Positions 25,801 through 36,897 of a DNA stretch of 64,000 nt are shown here, in pieces (positions within the stretch are counted from its first letter, which is position 1; the number at the start of each line of letters is the position of its first letter). Location of the stretch: positions 4,278,001 to 4,342,000 of the forward strand of contig JAUTDP010000002.1 of assembly GCA_033439795.1 (NCBI GenBank), written 5' to 3'. Origin of the DNA: Sordaria brevicollis (lineage: Eukaryota > Ascomycota > Sordariomycetes > Sordariales > Sordariaceae). The translations under genes were made by a program, and so were the position numbers. Under the pieces are notes generated by a model that saw only the letters and a program-made list of their open reading frames with translations, was not told the DNA's origin and searched no databases.

Positions 25801-26619
25801 GTACTAACCGTTTTCTCCACACCCAGAACACGCCAGGTACTCTTCAAATTCCTCTGCTGGATCGTGGTCTTCGTCTTGCTTACAGAACATGCAAAGCCCA
25901 CTGTCTCCCTTGTCGGAACCCTCATCATCGTCGTCGTCGTCGTCGTTATTTCCAGCAGGTTCGTGCTCAGCCGCATCCTCCCAGTGTGTCTCGTCTTCTG
26001 ATTCCGCATCACTGACACTCGCTGAACTCGCTGACGAATGGTCGTCTTCCTCTTCGCTTTCGCTCTCGCTATGATCGGTGTCACCCGGCTTTATTTTTAC
26101 GGCACCGACGCCCTCGTCATCGTCATCGTCCTCATGATCCTCATGGTCTTCCTCCACGCTTGGAAGGTGGGGCTGCAACGTATGATCCTCGGAGTGGACA
26201 GTCTCGCCGTCGTCTCCTTCGCCATCCTCGTCTGACCCCTCGTGGTCTTCGCCGTCGTGTTCCTCCTCTTCGCCATGTTCATCACCGGAATGTTCGTGGT
26301 CATCGTGGTGGTCATCATGCCCGTCGTGGCTCCCTTCGTCCGAGTGTTCGGCGTCATCGTCGCCTTCGCCCATTTCCTCGTGGTGGGGGTCGTTCTGTTC
26401 CTGCGCATCGTGCATCTCTTGGTCGTCGTCGGCCTCGCTAGGCTCCGGTTGGGCGGTGATCTGGGAGATCTCGGAGGTAACAGTAACTTCGTTATTGGCC
26501 ATTACGACGTCCCCGTCAGCAACAGCAACAGCAGCAATATTGGCCTCAGCCTGGTGTTGTTGCTCCGCCATCATGACGCTCTGTTGCAGCTCCTCCGCCC
26601 TGAGTTGTTCGTCGGCCAT
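22833..26619 (-). CDS. sas3: MYST-family histone acetyltransferase with PHD finger (Sas3/Mst2-like)
   Basis: Three exons (26619-25809, 25732-25685, 25618-22833) give about 1214 residues. After an acidic, Asp/Glu/His-rich N-terminus comes a C4HC3 PHD finger: C243/C246, C264/C267, H272/C275, C293/C296. Its middle His-Cys pair lies on a 48-nt exon. A Ser/Arg/Gly-rich basic region follows. The MYST domain (about 600-880) shows a C2HC finger (CEFCLKYM...HKLKC), the autoacetylated lysine context GYFSKEK, the catalytic cysteine NNVSCIL, the acetyl-CoA loop HQRKGYGN and the catalytic glutamate SPEKPLSDMG. The low-complexity tail is Ala/Ser/Gly-rich. PHD plus MYST fits the NuA3/Mst2 H3 acetyltransferases rather than Esa1, which has a chromodomain. 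The exact orthologue is inferred. Confidence 0.92.
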
Positions 26620-27554
26620 TGCGAGTTATGTTTGTTGGTTCGTTCTTGTTGGTCGTTCGCTTTGTTCTCAGCGCCCAACCTGGTGGCTTCCCGCACGGCA
26701 CAGGCACCCCTTTGGCAAAGTCTCGTCAAGCGTAACCAGGCCAGAGGGCGCTCATACCAGCTAGCTGAAAGTTGGTGTTTCGGTCGTTATCATGCCTGGA
26801 GGTGAATCTGCTGCGCAAGGCGACCGTATATTATGTATCGGCGACACTGTTTTGTGTGGTGTGGTGCTTGGAGGCCGCAGCTGCAAGAAACTGGTGTCCT
26901 CTAGAAGCAGATGATTGTTTGCGACAGCTCGAAAGGGGGTTGAAAACGCGCTGATCTTGGGCACAAGGCTGCGTGTATCGTGTGTTTATGCGGTCGCAAT
27001 AGGTTGGTGATGGTGAAAGACGCGTCGCGGACTCGTCTTTTGTCGTTGATGGCCGTTGAAAGTGCTCAAAGTGTCAAATGTTCTTGTTCGCGGACTGCTC
27101 TCCCTGCGAATTCCCCGTCCTTTCGGAGTCCAGACGCCCTTTCCCACCCATCCAGGTTACGTTACGGGCCGATGTACGTGCAAGGGTTCACGTGCTTAGT
27201 CATCTATAGTGCAACCGCCAAGCTTCAAGCTCCTGCGGGTCCCGGCGGGTTGGGGGGGGGGGGGGCACGGCTCCACTAAGAACATGCGATCGAAAGCTGA
27301 AGCTTCCAATTCCAGCTTCTCTGGACGCCTGAGGCATCTGCGGCCCCGTCTCCGCCAATTCGTCAAGACGCTCCATCTGCCATCACCAAACTTGGGACCT
27401 GTATCCCGGCCAACTGCTGAGCTGCGGATTGTCACCCAGAGTAACCACAACATAACCACACCACTTGATATAGGACTTTAGGTCGGTTCTGAACACGAAT
27501 GTCAATGTTTCTACCCGACTGACCGAATTGATCAGGTCCAAGAAAACCGCCGCG
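26620..27554. other. Divergent promoter region (MYST gene leftward, NDUFA1 gene rightward)
   Basis: About 935 bp shared by two divergent genes. It contains a 14-base G run at 27252-27265. No coding region is recognised. Confidence 0.55.
27252..27265. repeat. Poly(G) tract, 14 bases
   Basis: Homopolymer about 290 bp upstream of the NDUFA1 start codon. It could form a quadruplex and is a likely place for sequencing-length error. Confidence 0.85.
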
Positions 27555-28094
27555 ATGCCTGTCCCCTTCGAGGCCCTCGTTCCCTATGCCATCATCGTCA
27601 CGGTAAGCTCCACCGGATCAGTGCGCCCCGGAGCGGGGTGGGGGAAATCGGATCCGCTGACCGGAAGTCTAGATGTTCGGCGTCACGGGCGCCGGCCTGT
27701 CTGCCATCAAGACTGCCCAGAACGGCGGCAAGAAGGCGAGGTGGTCCATTGATACCTGGGATAGAGTATGTTGACCATCTGCCGCTCTGTAGTTGATGTC
27801 ATGGGCTAATTGTTGTATAGCAAAGTACGAATCACTTATACCTGCGAATTACACGAGTCATGACACACCTTCGCGCACATCCACCCTGAACAGCGACTGA
27901 CGATTGGTGCCTCTTATAGTGATGGACCGCGACCGCCGACTTACGGGATTCTTACGAGGGCAAACAGATGCCCCGGATGCGCCGTATGGGTTTGAGTACA
28001 ACAACCCATGGAGAGTATGTTGTCCTGTGGTCACGAATTTGCGAGACAGATGAACTCACACAAGCATCTTCAGGTTGAGAAACGATTCTCGTGA
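27555..28094 (+). CDS. NADH:ubiquinone oxidoreductase subunit NDUFA1/MWFE homologue
   Basis: No frame here is long enough to stand out, but five exons make one 86-residue protein: 27555-27602, 27673-27765, 27821-27824, 27920-28014 and 28074-28094. It starts MPVPFEALVPYAIIVT, continues MFGVTGAGLSAIKTAQNGGK as a single membrane helix and ends NPWRVEKRFS. The family hallmark is the WDRQMMDRDRRLTG segment after a short hydrophobic helix, as in the MWFE subunit of the complex I membrane arm. The third exon is only CAAA, flanked by tatag and gtacga. Joining its neighbours directly would create AGA TGA, a stop. The NDUFA1 assignment rests on length, topology and this motif. The divergent neighbour is the MYST acetyltransferase gene. 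Confidence 0.85.
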
Positions 28095-28347
28095 TTATTC
28101 AAACGACGTTCAAACACAACATCTATTTACACAAAGCGGAAAGTCGAGAGGATTATCGAGAGAACCAGACTCACCAACGATATCACAACGATCGCGCACC
28201 GACAACACTTACCGTTTCATTTCACGATATCAAAGACGGCGCCCTAGTCGGGGTCATACCAGCCGTGCGGGAAAACAGGACGCTTAGATACAGGCTAGGT
28301 AGACAGCACTGCCTAATGGTTACTTCCACAAAGTATAGAATGGCTTC

Positions 28348-29568
28348 TCAGATCTGAATCTGTGCTCTATTCTTATTGAGACCCTCCAAGAGCGTGCACG
28401 CCTGGCAAATCTCCTGACTAGACATGTAACCGCAGCGCTTGCAGTTACCCAATGTCTGTCGTGTTACTGGCTTGGAGTTCGCCTTGGGCTTTAATGGCAC
28501 TGATCCGTCAGTTTCTGTTTCTGCTGGCTTCCCAGTCAATGATAGCTTTGAGACATCAACCTCAAGACCTTGGCCTTCAGCAGCCTCGTTCTCTCTTAGC
28601 TGCTTCTCCATGGCAGCCATCTCATTACCACCGGCAGCACCAGTAGAACCGCAGCCGCCAATGCCACCATCATCCTCTGCTGCAGCTGTCGTGGGTGTCT
28701 TAGACTTGTTGCCCTTGCAACCACAAGATGAAGCCGATTCTCCTGGTACTAGCCGCGCCATGTCCTCGCCACTACGGAGAATATCCAAGATAGCACTAGG
28801 CCGTATCCTCTCCAGCTGCTTAATCAGGGCTCTCGCGGATCCACGGAACGCCTCCGGACTGTAAATGCACTCTGTGCTAAAGTAGTCCAGCTTCTTGTGG
28901 TGCGCATACATGACAATCTCCTTTTCGTAAGCATACTTGAGCGGCTTGCTCCTCTTGACATCCGAACTGTCGTCTCCGGTAACAATGTTCGTACTCCTCG
29001 CCAGACGGCCCATATCTCCACGCAGCAGGTTCATGAGAATCGTCTCGGCCACATCGTCGGCGTTGTGTCCCGTCACTACGTGCTTGATGTCGAGCATCTT
29101 GGCTCCGCGATCGAGCGCCTGTCGTCGGAACACGCCGCAGTATGTGCAGTTGCCCTTCTTGCCGATCGTCTCGACAACCTGGTCCATCGTCCACCCGTAG
29201 AGCTCGTCGTAACCGACGATCTTCAGCGGCATGTCGTACTGAACGGCGTTTCGCTTGACCGTCTCCAGAGAGTCGTCTCGGTAACCCTTGATGCCTTCAT
29301 CGATACTGAGCAGAACAAGTTCGACGCCGTAGTTGTAGCGTTCGTTGAGAGTCTTGAGAACCGAGGCGAGCACAGTTGAGTCCTTGCCGCCTGATGCGCC
29401 GATGGCTACCCTCTCGCCTGGATAGAAGAGCTTGGATGATATGATGGTGTGGTGGACTTCCTCCTCGAATAGTGTGATGAAGCAGCCCTTGCAGACTCTG
29501 GCGTGGTTTTTTGGGCGCTTGATGTTTGCCCGCTCGGTTTTGCAGACGGCGCAAAGTGTTGGAGCCAT
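28348..29568 (-). CDS. ncs6: Cytoplasmic tRNA 2-thiolation protein Ncs6/Ctu1
   Basis: A single uninterrupted frame of 406 residues. The N-terminal zinc element ([15 protein letters not shown]...CKGC) is followed by the PP-loop ATP-binding motif [11 protein letters not shown] (about 58-68). [13 protein letters not shown] and [20 protein letters not shown] are characteristic of the TtcA/Ctu1 adenylase family. The C-terminus carries a second Cys cluster, [16 protein letters not shown]. The family adenylates U34 and, with Ncs2 and the sulfur carrier Urm1, installs the 2-thio group of mcm5s2U on Lys, Glu and Gln tRNAs. A Gly/Ala-rich insert (about 280-345) lies between the catalytic core and the C-terminal zinc element. 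The gene converges on NDUFA1 (253 bp between stops) and diverges from eL8. Confidence 0.96.
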   Translation of the reverse strand: MAPTLCAVCKTERANIKRPKNHARVCKGCFITLFEEEVHHTIISSKLFYPGERVAIGASGGKDSTVLASVLKTLNERYNYGVELVLLSIDEGIKGYRDDSLETVKRNAVQYDMPLKIVGYDELYGWTMDQVVETIGKKGNCTYCGVFRRQALDRGAKMLDIKHVVTGHNADDVAETILMNLLRGDMGRLARSTNIVTGDDSSDVKRSKPLKYAYEKEIVMYAHHKKLDYFSTECIYSPEAFRGSARALIKQLERIRPSAILDILRSGEDMARLVPGESASSCGCKGNKSKTPTTAAAEDDGGIGGCGSTGAAGGNEMAAMEKQLRENEAAEGQGLEVDVSKLSLTGKPAETETDGSVPLKPKANSKPVTRQTLGNCKRCGYMSSQEICQACTLLEGLNKNRAQIQI

Positions 29569-30081
29569 CTTGGTGAGGTGAACGGTTGTGATTCCAATTG
29601 TGAGGGTTGAGATGAGTTGTTGAGTAGATATCCCGATTTACTTGGTCAGTGGGAATCGAAATTCGTGGTCAGAAGCCTCCTGCAAGGCCGAGATACTCAA
29701 ATTCGATGTGATTTTTGAAATGCGCCGGTATGCAGTCTGCATCCAACAGCCACCCGTGAGAGGCGTCAAAGGAAGTGAAGGCATCAGCGTTTAGGACTGG
29801 CCTGGACCTGACCAAAAAATGCGATAAGCTTCAACCACTTGATACAACGCCAGGGGGTGCGCTCAAAACGAAGCTTGCTGCAACGCCCCACCCAGTCTCC
29901 AATCCAGCCACAGCTCGACGGCCCGTCAGCCCCCACAGAGTGGACACCAGCCGCAAAATATCCGCCAACCCTAAAAATTCAGACCACCACTTTTTCTCCG
30001 CGCGACGAATTCTCGATTTTGAATCTTTGTCTGTTGCACCTCACGTACACTTAGGAACCTGAGCCAACGCCGATAAACAAA
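29569..30081. other. Divergent promoter between ncs6 and the eL8 gene
   Basis: About 510 bp between start codons, with a CCCTAAAAA element near 29969-29977 upstream of the ribosomal protein gene. No TATA box is obvious near either start. Confidence 0.5.
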
Positions 30082-31302
30082 ATGGTAAGCACCTAAACGA
30101 CTACGAATTCGATACTCACGGATCAACCTCTGCAATCGTCTTTCTACGACGCTGCGCATGTGGGAGAAATGTTGGGAATGCACTCGATCTTGATTGATTG
30201 AGTTTGCATGTTTTCCGCTCGTCGTTTCCTTCGGGATCGCGGGTGATGACCTGGCTTGAGCTGGATCCGTGCTGCATGGCAGAAATGCTTGCGCCGGCCG
30301 CTCTCTAGAGTTAACGAAGACTGAAGTCAAATGGACCAAAACATTTACTGATGTCTTCTTCTCAATGATAGCCTCAGAAGTCTGGCAAGAAGGCCGCTCC
30401 GGCCCCCTTCCCCCAGGGTAAGGCTGGCAGCAAGAAGGCGCCCAAGGTAAGCAAATATCAGCTCCCCATCCCCAGTTCGCCTCATCATGGCAATGTCCCC
30501 CGAGTCTCGATGTGCTAACGTGCCATGTCAGAACCCTCTCATCGAGAAGCGCCCCCGCAACTTCGGCATTGGCCAGGCTATCCAGCCCAAGCGCAACCTC
30601 TCGCGCATGGTGAAGTGGCCTGAGTATGTCCGCCTCCAGCGCCAGAAGAAGATCCTCAACATGCGCTTGAAGGTCCCTCCTGCGATCGCCCAGTTCCAGC
30701 AGGTTCTCGACAAGAACACCGCTGCCCAGGCCTTCAAGCTCCTCAACAAGTACCGCCCTGAGACCAAGACCGAGAAGAAGGAGCGTCTCCTCCAGGAGGC
30801 TACCGCCATCAAGGAGGGCAAGAAGAAGGAGGATGTCTCCAAGAAGCCCTACGTTGTCAAGTACGGTCTCAACCACGTTGTTGGCCTCATTGAGAACAAG
30901 AAGGCTTCCCTCGTCCTCATCCCCAACGATGTCGACCCCATCGAGCTCGTTGTCTTCCTCCCCGCTCTCTGCCGCAAGATGGGCATCCCCTATGCCATCA
31001 TCAAGGGCAAGGCTCGTCTCGGCACTGTCGTCCACAAGAAGGTATGAAGCACCTGCCTCTGAGAGTTGCCTACAAACAGTGAACTAACTTGATATTTCTA
31101 GACCGCTGCCGTCCTCGCTCTCACCGAGGTCCGCACTGAGGACAAGAACGAGCTCGCCAAGCTCGTCTCTGCCATCAAGGAGGGCTACGTCGAGAAGAAC
31201 GAGCAGGCTCGCCGCCAGTGGGGTGGTGGCATCATGGGCATCAAGTCCCAGATGAAGATTGCCAAGCGCAAGAAGGCCATCGAGAACGCCATCAAGGTCT
31301 AA
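30082..31302 (+). CDS. rpl8: 60S ribosomal protein eL8 (L7a/L8)
   Basis: Four exons (30082-30084, 30372-30446, 30532-31041, 31102-31302) encode 262 residues. The first exon holds only the ATG, followed directly by gtaagc, a layout common for fungal ribosomal protein genes. The mature sequence begins [18 protein letters not shown] and contains the eL8 core [20 protein letters not shown]. The RNA-binding L7Ae-like domain runs from [19 protein letters not shown] to [18 protein letters not shown]. The C-terminus is basic ([15 protein letters not shown]). Codon use is strongly C-biased at third positions, unlike the neighbours, as expected for very high expression. Intron 1 is 287 bp. Confidence 0.97.
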
Positions 31303-33036
31303 ATTTGACCTACTGGTGTGATCGAACTCGACGGTTGGGACATGGCGTTTACACTATCGGGTTGGCGTATAGGACGATATACCAGATCAGATCAGGGTCA
31401 AATGAACTGCCTACTTCCGCCGTAGCAGACGTCCCAAGGTTGCTTTCAGACGATGTGAATAACAAATGATACCCAGTTTCTGCTTTTTCTTCCAGTGACG
31501 AAGTCCCATCTCCCCCTTCCCCTTCCCAGGTCAGTTACCCATGGATTCCGGATCCCATTTCCCCATTGCAAACTTGAACGGCATTAGTGTGTACAACATT
31601 GAGCTCATATACCTACGCTCATGTGTTGAAGGATTTTATCGTGCCAAGATAAACATTTTTGCCCTACTATTACCAAACACTTTAGTCCTTTTTGCTCTCG
31701 GGACTTTCGTGCATGAAAGTAGAGCTACATGCCATCACTGCAGGTGATGGTTTCTTTCGTGGTTTCGACTTTGGGTTCGGTACCGGTATCTTCGGACATT
31801 GGACATCCGGGTCCTTGTCTCAGTCGGTACTGGGTCTTTGGTCTCCATCTTGGTCCAAACGACCATAGCAGTATCATAAGAAATTGTAAAACATATTGAA
31901 TAAAGAATAAAGATGATTTCACATTCAGGATTCGAGCTCGTTGTTATCCCTCGTCATGGTTGAGTCCCCCCTTGTTGAATAGTTGGCGGTTGTCGTCCTT
32001 ATAAGAAGTCACTGAATCAATGCGAGCCGGCGCTAGCGAACGATCGTCAGGGCTGCCCCCCTTGTTGCTGTGCCAGATTACCAGATTACCGGGGATCCGG
32101 CCTGGATGACGGCTCGCCGGATCCGCTGTTGGCATTTGGGGAAGTTTGAAGCTTATCTGCCATTTTGAAGCCGGACAATGGGTGATCCATGGCGATTTCG
32201 AAGCTATCAGAAAGTTTCTGCGCAAAGCATCTGGGATCTGGGCTTGGCTGAAGCATCTCCTTTAGCCCTACGAGTCGGCACATGACCACAAGACAATGCC
32301 TTTCTTTTGCTCAATATTCATCATAATCTTCTGACAGCTGAGACAGCTGCACTGTCACCACCCACTACCATTCCCCCTCGAGCCCCCGTGTGTGTCCCTC
32401 TGGTTCGGATATGGGGTGGATGCATTTGTTATGGGGCCAGGGCACCCATGATGATTCCAGGAGTTCGCGAGAGCTGCCTTTCCCTTCTGCTTGGTCCGAG
32501 TTCAATCCCCCACCCGATCTTTCCGCCGACGCCGACACCTCTGCTGTGTGTGAGAGGGGTTCACGGCTCACAGGAGAAGCGAGACAGGCGCCGTTCACAG
32601 TGGCTGGCCGGGGCATGCGTGGGACGAACGCTGGGCGTGGGTGATGCCTTCCCAAAGTTTGGTTACGGTGGTTCGCAACGCTCTGACCACCCTTGACTAT
32701 CGTCCACTTGCATCCCACACTCCTCCCACTTCGGCCTTGCACCGTGACAATGCTCGAAGACCAGAAAGCGCCTTCCTAGCATTTTTTTGTTGAGCAAACA
32801 CTTTCTCATCCTTGGCCAAGACTCCAGACAAGATCGAGACAAGATCAAACAAGCAGGGGTTCCTTCAGTTCAAAAGAATATGGGGAAAATGGAGAGAGTT
32901 TCTATCTACAAAAGCCAGCGGGTGTCCCCCCCTCGGTCTGGACGGGCAGCTGCAGTCCTGGACGATATCTTGTTTCTCTCTTGAAGTTTCTCTGTTTTGA
33001 GCCCAGTCTTTACTCGTTTGGCCTCTGCCCTTCCGA

Positions 33037-33042
33037 TATAAA
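33037..33042 (+). promoter_or_regulatory. TATA-like box, distal
   Basis: TATAAA in the context GATATAAACAAC, followed about 90 bp later by a GTAAGT donor and about 150 bp later by the ATG of a short frame. It may start an alternative, spliced leader for the carbonic anhydrase gene or a separate small transcript. Confidence 0.35.
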
Positions 33043-33192
33043 CAACACCCCCTTTGATCTCGCGCTCTTCGCATTTTCAGACTACGGCCGAGTTAAAGAC
33101 GACGACCTCCTGAAAAGCGTATCCACCTGGTAAGTCCCAATCTCTCTCTTACACGGCAACTTCCCTAGACTCGAGACAACATCATCGTCAAG

Positions 33193-33342
33193 ATGTCACA
33201 TCCACCTCCAAAAATATATGTCGATGTCGGTGACCGGCCTATGGCATACTATTCTTGGCATATGGTTGTGGATGATTATACTCCTCCGGGCCCTTACATA
33301 CGGCCCCTCCCGACCCATCAGATCGCGCAAGCCTCAAGTTGA
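33193..33342 (+). CDS. Candidate small ORF, 49 residues (uncertain)
   Basis: The frame begins MSHPPPKIYVDVGDRPMAYY and ends HQIAQASS. It is Pro- and Tyr-rich, with start context GTCAAGATGTCA that matches the carbonic anhydrase start (TTCAAGATGTCA). A TATA-like box lies 150 bp upstream. No family is recognised. It may instead sit inside a leader intron of the downstream gene. Confidence 0.25.
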   Translation: MSHPPPKIYVDVGDRPMAYYSWHMVVDDYTPPGPYIRPLPTHQIAQASS

Positions 33343-33891
33343 ATCAGTGGGGTTCAGCTAGAAACCAGTCCACCATCATACGGGGACCTGATGTCCTGAA
33401 GAGGATACTGGGCATTCCAAGAGATTGGAGCACTCCGTTCCTGGAAGATTGCAGAGGGAGGATGGGACATCAAGTTTCCAGAAGTCTGGTACCGGTGGTG
33501 AGGGAAGAAGAGGGTTGAAAGGAGGGAAAGAATCATTCCACCTGGGCCGGCTGACGAACCACACACACAAGACCAGTCTCTTTACTGGTCAGCTTTCTTC
33601 AACACCATGCCCCCCTTCACCACCATTGTCCGTTCATTTCTTATTCCACAAGGACGGAAAATCGCGCGGGCACCACATGCCGTACGATTGGTTGTCCTAT
33701 TATCGTGGTTCCAATACATTTCAGGATGTCTGCTCCAATTTCCTATACTTACAGATGCGTGGACCGCAGGGCGGATCTCGAGCTTCAGAGTTCCGGGTAG
33801 GTACTAAACTTACCTTTTTGATACCCGCTTCATATCATTTATATCACTCCTCCACTCTTCCCCTTACGCCGCCGGTCCGCGTTTCTTCCTA

Positions 33892-33897
33892 TATAAA
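33892..33897 (+). promoter_or_regulatory. TATA box, proximal, of the carbonic anhydrase gene
   Basis: CCTATATAAACTA lies about 210 bp upstream of the start codon. The stretch from here to the ATG at 34106 is CT-rich and free of upstream ATGs, consistent with a leader of roughly 180 nt. Confidence 0.5.
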
Positions 33898-34105
33898 CTA
33901 TTGTTTCATCCTCTGTCTTCACTCGAGTAGTCTCTTCATCCGCAGTCTCAAGTTCGTCCTACCCACTTCAGTCCTGCCGGCTGCACCTCTTGCTTTTTGC
34001 ATAACACCACTTGACTAACACAGATCAACAGTTTAGCGTCATAGCCACTTTTGCTTCGTCTCTTCAACTTTTGATACCCAAGCCTCGTTTTTTCAGTCTT
34101 TCAAG

Positions 34106-34870
34106 ATGTCATCCGAGAACACCTTCCACTATGCCTTGAGCTCCAACAATGCTTGGGCTGGCTACAAGGCGCACCAGAACCCTCAGTTCTTTCCCAAGTT
34201 GGCTGGCGGCCAGTCTCCGGAGATCCGTAAGTTTCCCGGCCTACCTTTTCTTTCTTCGATCCTTTCTAACATGTCACAAAAACAAATAGTCTGGATCGGT
34301 TGCTCCGACTCTCGCTGCCCCGAGACCACCATCCTCGGCATGCAGCCCGGTGACGTCTTTGTCCACCGCAACATCGCCAACATCGTTTCCCCCACCGACA
34401 TCAACACTACGGCCGTGATCGAGTACGCCGTCGCCCACCTCAAGGTCAAGCACGTCGTTCTCTGCGGACACTCAGCCTGCGGTGGCGCCGCGGCCGCCCT
34501 TTCCGATGCCCGCGTTGGCGGCGTCCTCGACACATGGCTGCTCCCTCTCAAGACGGTCCGGTTCAACCACGCCGAGGAGCTCGACGCCATCACGGACGAC
34601 AAGGAGCGCACGATCCGCATCGCGCAGCTCAACGTCGAGGCGGGCATCAGGGTGCTCATGAACAACGCCACGATCCGGGAAGCCATTGCGGAGCGCGGGC
34701 TCGAGGTCCACGGTGTGTTCTTTGACATTGGCTGCGGCAGGATTAAGGAACTTGGCTGCGGCACGGCTCACAAGTCCTCCCATGCCGGGCACGATCATGT
34801 TGTTAGAGGCAAGCATGGTCAGCTTGTGTTTGGACAGGATGGTGAGGCGGAGATTGCTGCTGCGCAGTAA
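34106..34870 (+). CDS. Beta-class carbonic anhydrase
   Basis: Two exons (34106-34226 and 34290-34870) give 233 residues. The 63-bp intron is a multiple of three and has no in-frame stop, so an unspliced message would still be translated. Splicing restores EILWIGCSDSRCPE. Zinc ligands are visible: C45 with the D47/R49 dyad in GCSDSR, and H101 and C104 in CGHSACGG. The motif VHRNIANIV is also typical of the beta class. The enzyme interconverts CO2 and bicarbonate. No targeting peptide is evident, so a cytosolic location is likely. The C-terminus adds a His/Cys-rich stretch (GCGTAHKSSHAGHDH) that is not part of the catalytic core. Confidence 0.95.
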   Translation: MSSENTFHYALSSNNAWAGYKAHQNPQFFPKLAGGQSPEIRKFPGLPFLSSILSNMSQKQIVWIGCSDSRCPETTILGMQPGDVFVHRNIANIVSPTDINTTAVIEYAVAHLKVKHVVLCGHSACGGAAAALSDARVGGVLDTWLLPLKTVRFNHAEELDAITDDKERTIRIAQLNVEAGIRVLMNNATIREAIAERGLEVHGVFFDIGCGRIKELGCGTAHKSSHAGHDHVVRGKHGQLVFGQDGEAEIAAAQ

Positions 34871-36897
34871 AGTGCCGTGTTGGAACCTCAAAGTACGGTA
34901 CCACAGCACTCGATCTCAACAAGACATCAAAAGCAAGGTTGAGGTTGTTTGTTTGATATTGCGGGGGGAAAGAGTTAGCGAGACCGCCAAGGGGTTTAGA
35001 GGTGTACCAAGAGATAGCAAGAAACGGGTTGTGATGGTGCCTTTCTTGGTGTTTGCTTGGCAAGGTCGTGGGACAGTCTTGGCGATCTGGCTCGGGCCCG
35101 GATGTTGAGCGAGCCGGACGGGCAAAGGGCATTGACACGTCCGGCTCACGGGGGGCGAGATGTTTTGCGTATTTGGGTACTTTTGAAGCATGGGCTTTTG
35201 TTGTTGTTCGGAGGATCATGGATGGAGGGATTTCTTGAGAAAACAAGATCCTGGCAGTCTGTGTCCTCATCATTTTTTGCTTTGCATCCCTAGCATGGAG
35301 AGTAGGAGCACATACATCATTGCAAGGAGTTTTGAGAGTTTAGTGTTTCGGAGTCTTGACAAATACAATGATCAACATTTCCAACATCCTCTTTCTGCCT
35401 GTTTCAAGCTTTAATGATCTTCACTAACTGCCGGCTTGGCTGTGAATATCAAACATATTGAACCAAGAGTCTTCCAAGACGGCCTGTTATGTATGGTTGT
35501 CGATGATGATTTCGGAAACGACCAATAGGATATCACGACTTACAAGACCGACAAGCGAGGGTTCTTGATAACTTCCGCGGCTTCCGTTCTTCGAAGATAG
35601 GAGGCCGGGGCAGAAAATGACTCGGCAGCGAGATGCCAATCCGAGATGGAAAAGAGCTGAATGGCGGTCAAGTTCAATAATTACCATAGTAAAAAGCAAG
35701 TTCAAGACATACAGGCAAACAATTGACATTCCTGTTGTAGTTTTGTCGGCGGTGAGGTTCTGGATCGTGACGGGCTTGCAGCGAGCCTGTTAGTGTACAG
35801 TGACTGCACAGTGGGTTTCACAGGCGCAGCACTAACAGATTGGTACATTCAGCACAGTGATCTCTTATCGGCATTATCGGACAGTGTCCAACACCACTCT
35901 CAGCAGGTGACCCTAACCCTTCCTCTTCTTCTTTAGTCTTTACCCCTCTCTCAATCCCGGTTTATTTTTGGGAGGGAGAACCCCACTATCCATCCACCGC
36001 AGCGGACGACTTTCGACCGAAAAGGTTATCAACGGCTTCCATTGCTCCCCTCTGTCCCCCCTCCGGTTTCCGGCCCGAGGGGCATGACTTGAGACGACTT
36101 CAAAGGAAAGAGAAAGATAAGCACGTGTTGAATGAAACAGATTTTCTGGCGAGATCTGACAAGATCTGGATCTTTCAAGGAGATCTCGGGGTGAACGGAC
36201 GGCATTGAATGCCATCCTTGAATTTCTTTTTGATATCCACTGGCATGAAGATGGCGACGTCAGGGTGCTGGGGAAGCTGGTCGAGGGGTCTCGTCTGATG
36301 GCAGATGGGAGAAGCAGATGCACAAAGGGTCCACTGGAGGGTTGAACTCGAAAGATAAGGTGAAAAGAGGCTTGGAGATGGATTTCAGGTATCTGAAAAC
36401 CCGTCTGGGCATTTTAAAGAACAGCAAACCACTTCATAGCTTTGTCCGGGTTGAAGGCTCAGTGAAAGTTGGCAATTTGGAGGGAAGCATATCGTAAAAC
36501 CATGAATGTTGTAGAAGCCACCACGGAAGCCGCACTCGGGACCAGAACACGAATGAATCCGGGGAGTACCTCTACCTTCCGATTCGGATGTGAAACAGCG
36601 ACAACTGTGCCGTTCACCTGAGCAGTCTAGACCGTAGACCCCGCGGGGACCGGGAGAACATACCCCGAGCCGACTGTTTGACTGTTCGGATGACGGACAT
36701 GGAACCCGCCGGATTGCTTGCTGCAGCCCGGCTTGGCGGATCGACCTGGACCGAACCCATTACCTCACCATCCATCTCCAACAACAACAACAATCCACTT
36801 GACATCTGATATCGGGGGAAAACAATCGAGACTATCCTTCAGTTCAGTCTCCAATTTCCTCGAGAAGCATTATTGGAAAATCAGCCACACATACACC
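34871..36897. other. Intergenic between the carbonic anhydrase and cyclodeaminase-like genes
   Basis: About 2 kb with only short, non-protein-like frames. The last 150 bp before 36898 are A/C-rich and contain an ACAACAACAACAAC run, consistent with a leader. No RNA gene or repeat is seen. Confidence 0.45.

Larger units (their letters stand above)
31303..34105. other. Intergenic, long upstream region of the carbonic anhydrase gene
   Basis: The first few hundred bases are the 3' flank of eL8. From about 33.0 kb there are signs of transcription towards the carbonic anhydrase gene: two TATA-like boxes, a GTAAGT donor at 33130 and a CTAACACAG branch/acceptor ending at 34023. A 49-codon frame lies at 33193-33342. 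Nothing else is supported. Confidence 0.45.

Noticed and set aside
30238..30329. Possible box C/D snoRNA in intron 1 of the eL8 gene (GTGATGA at 30243, CTGA at 30321)
   Set aside because: The two boxes are well spaced, but the flanks do not form a terminal stem and no D'/guide arrangement is clear. Such short boxes occur by chance.
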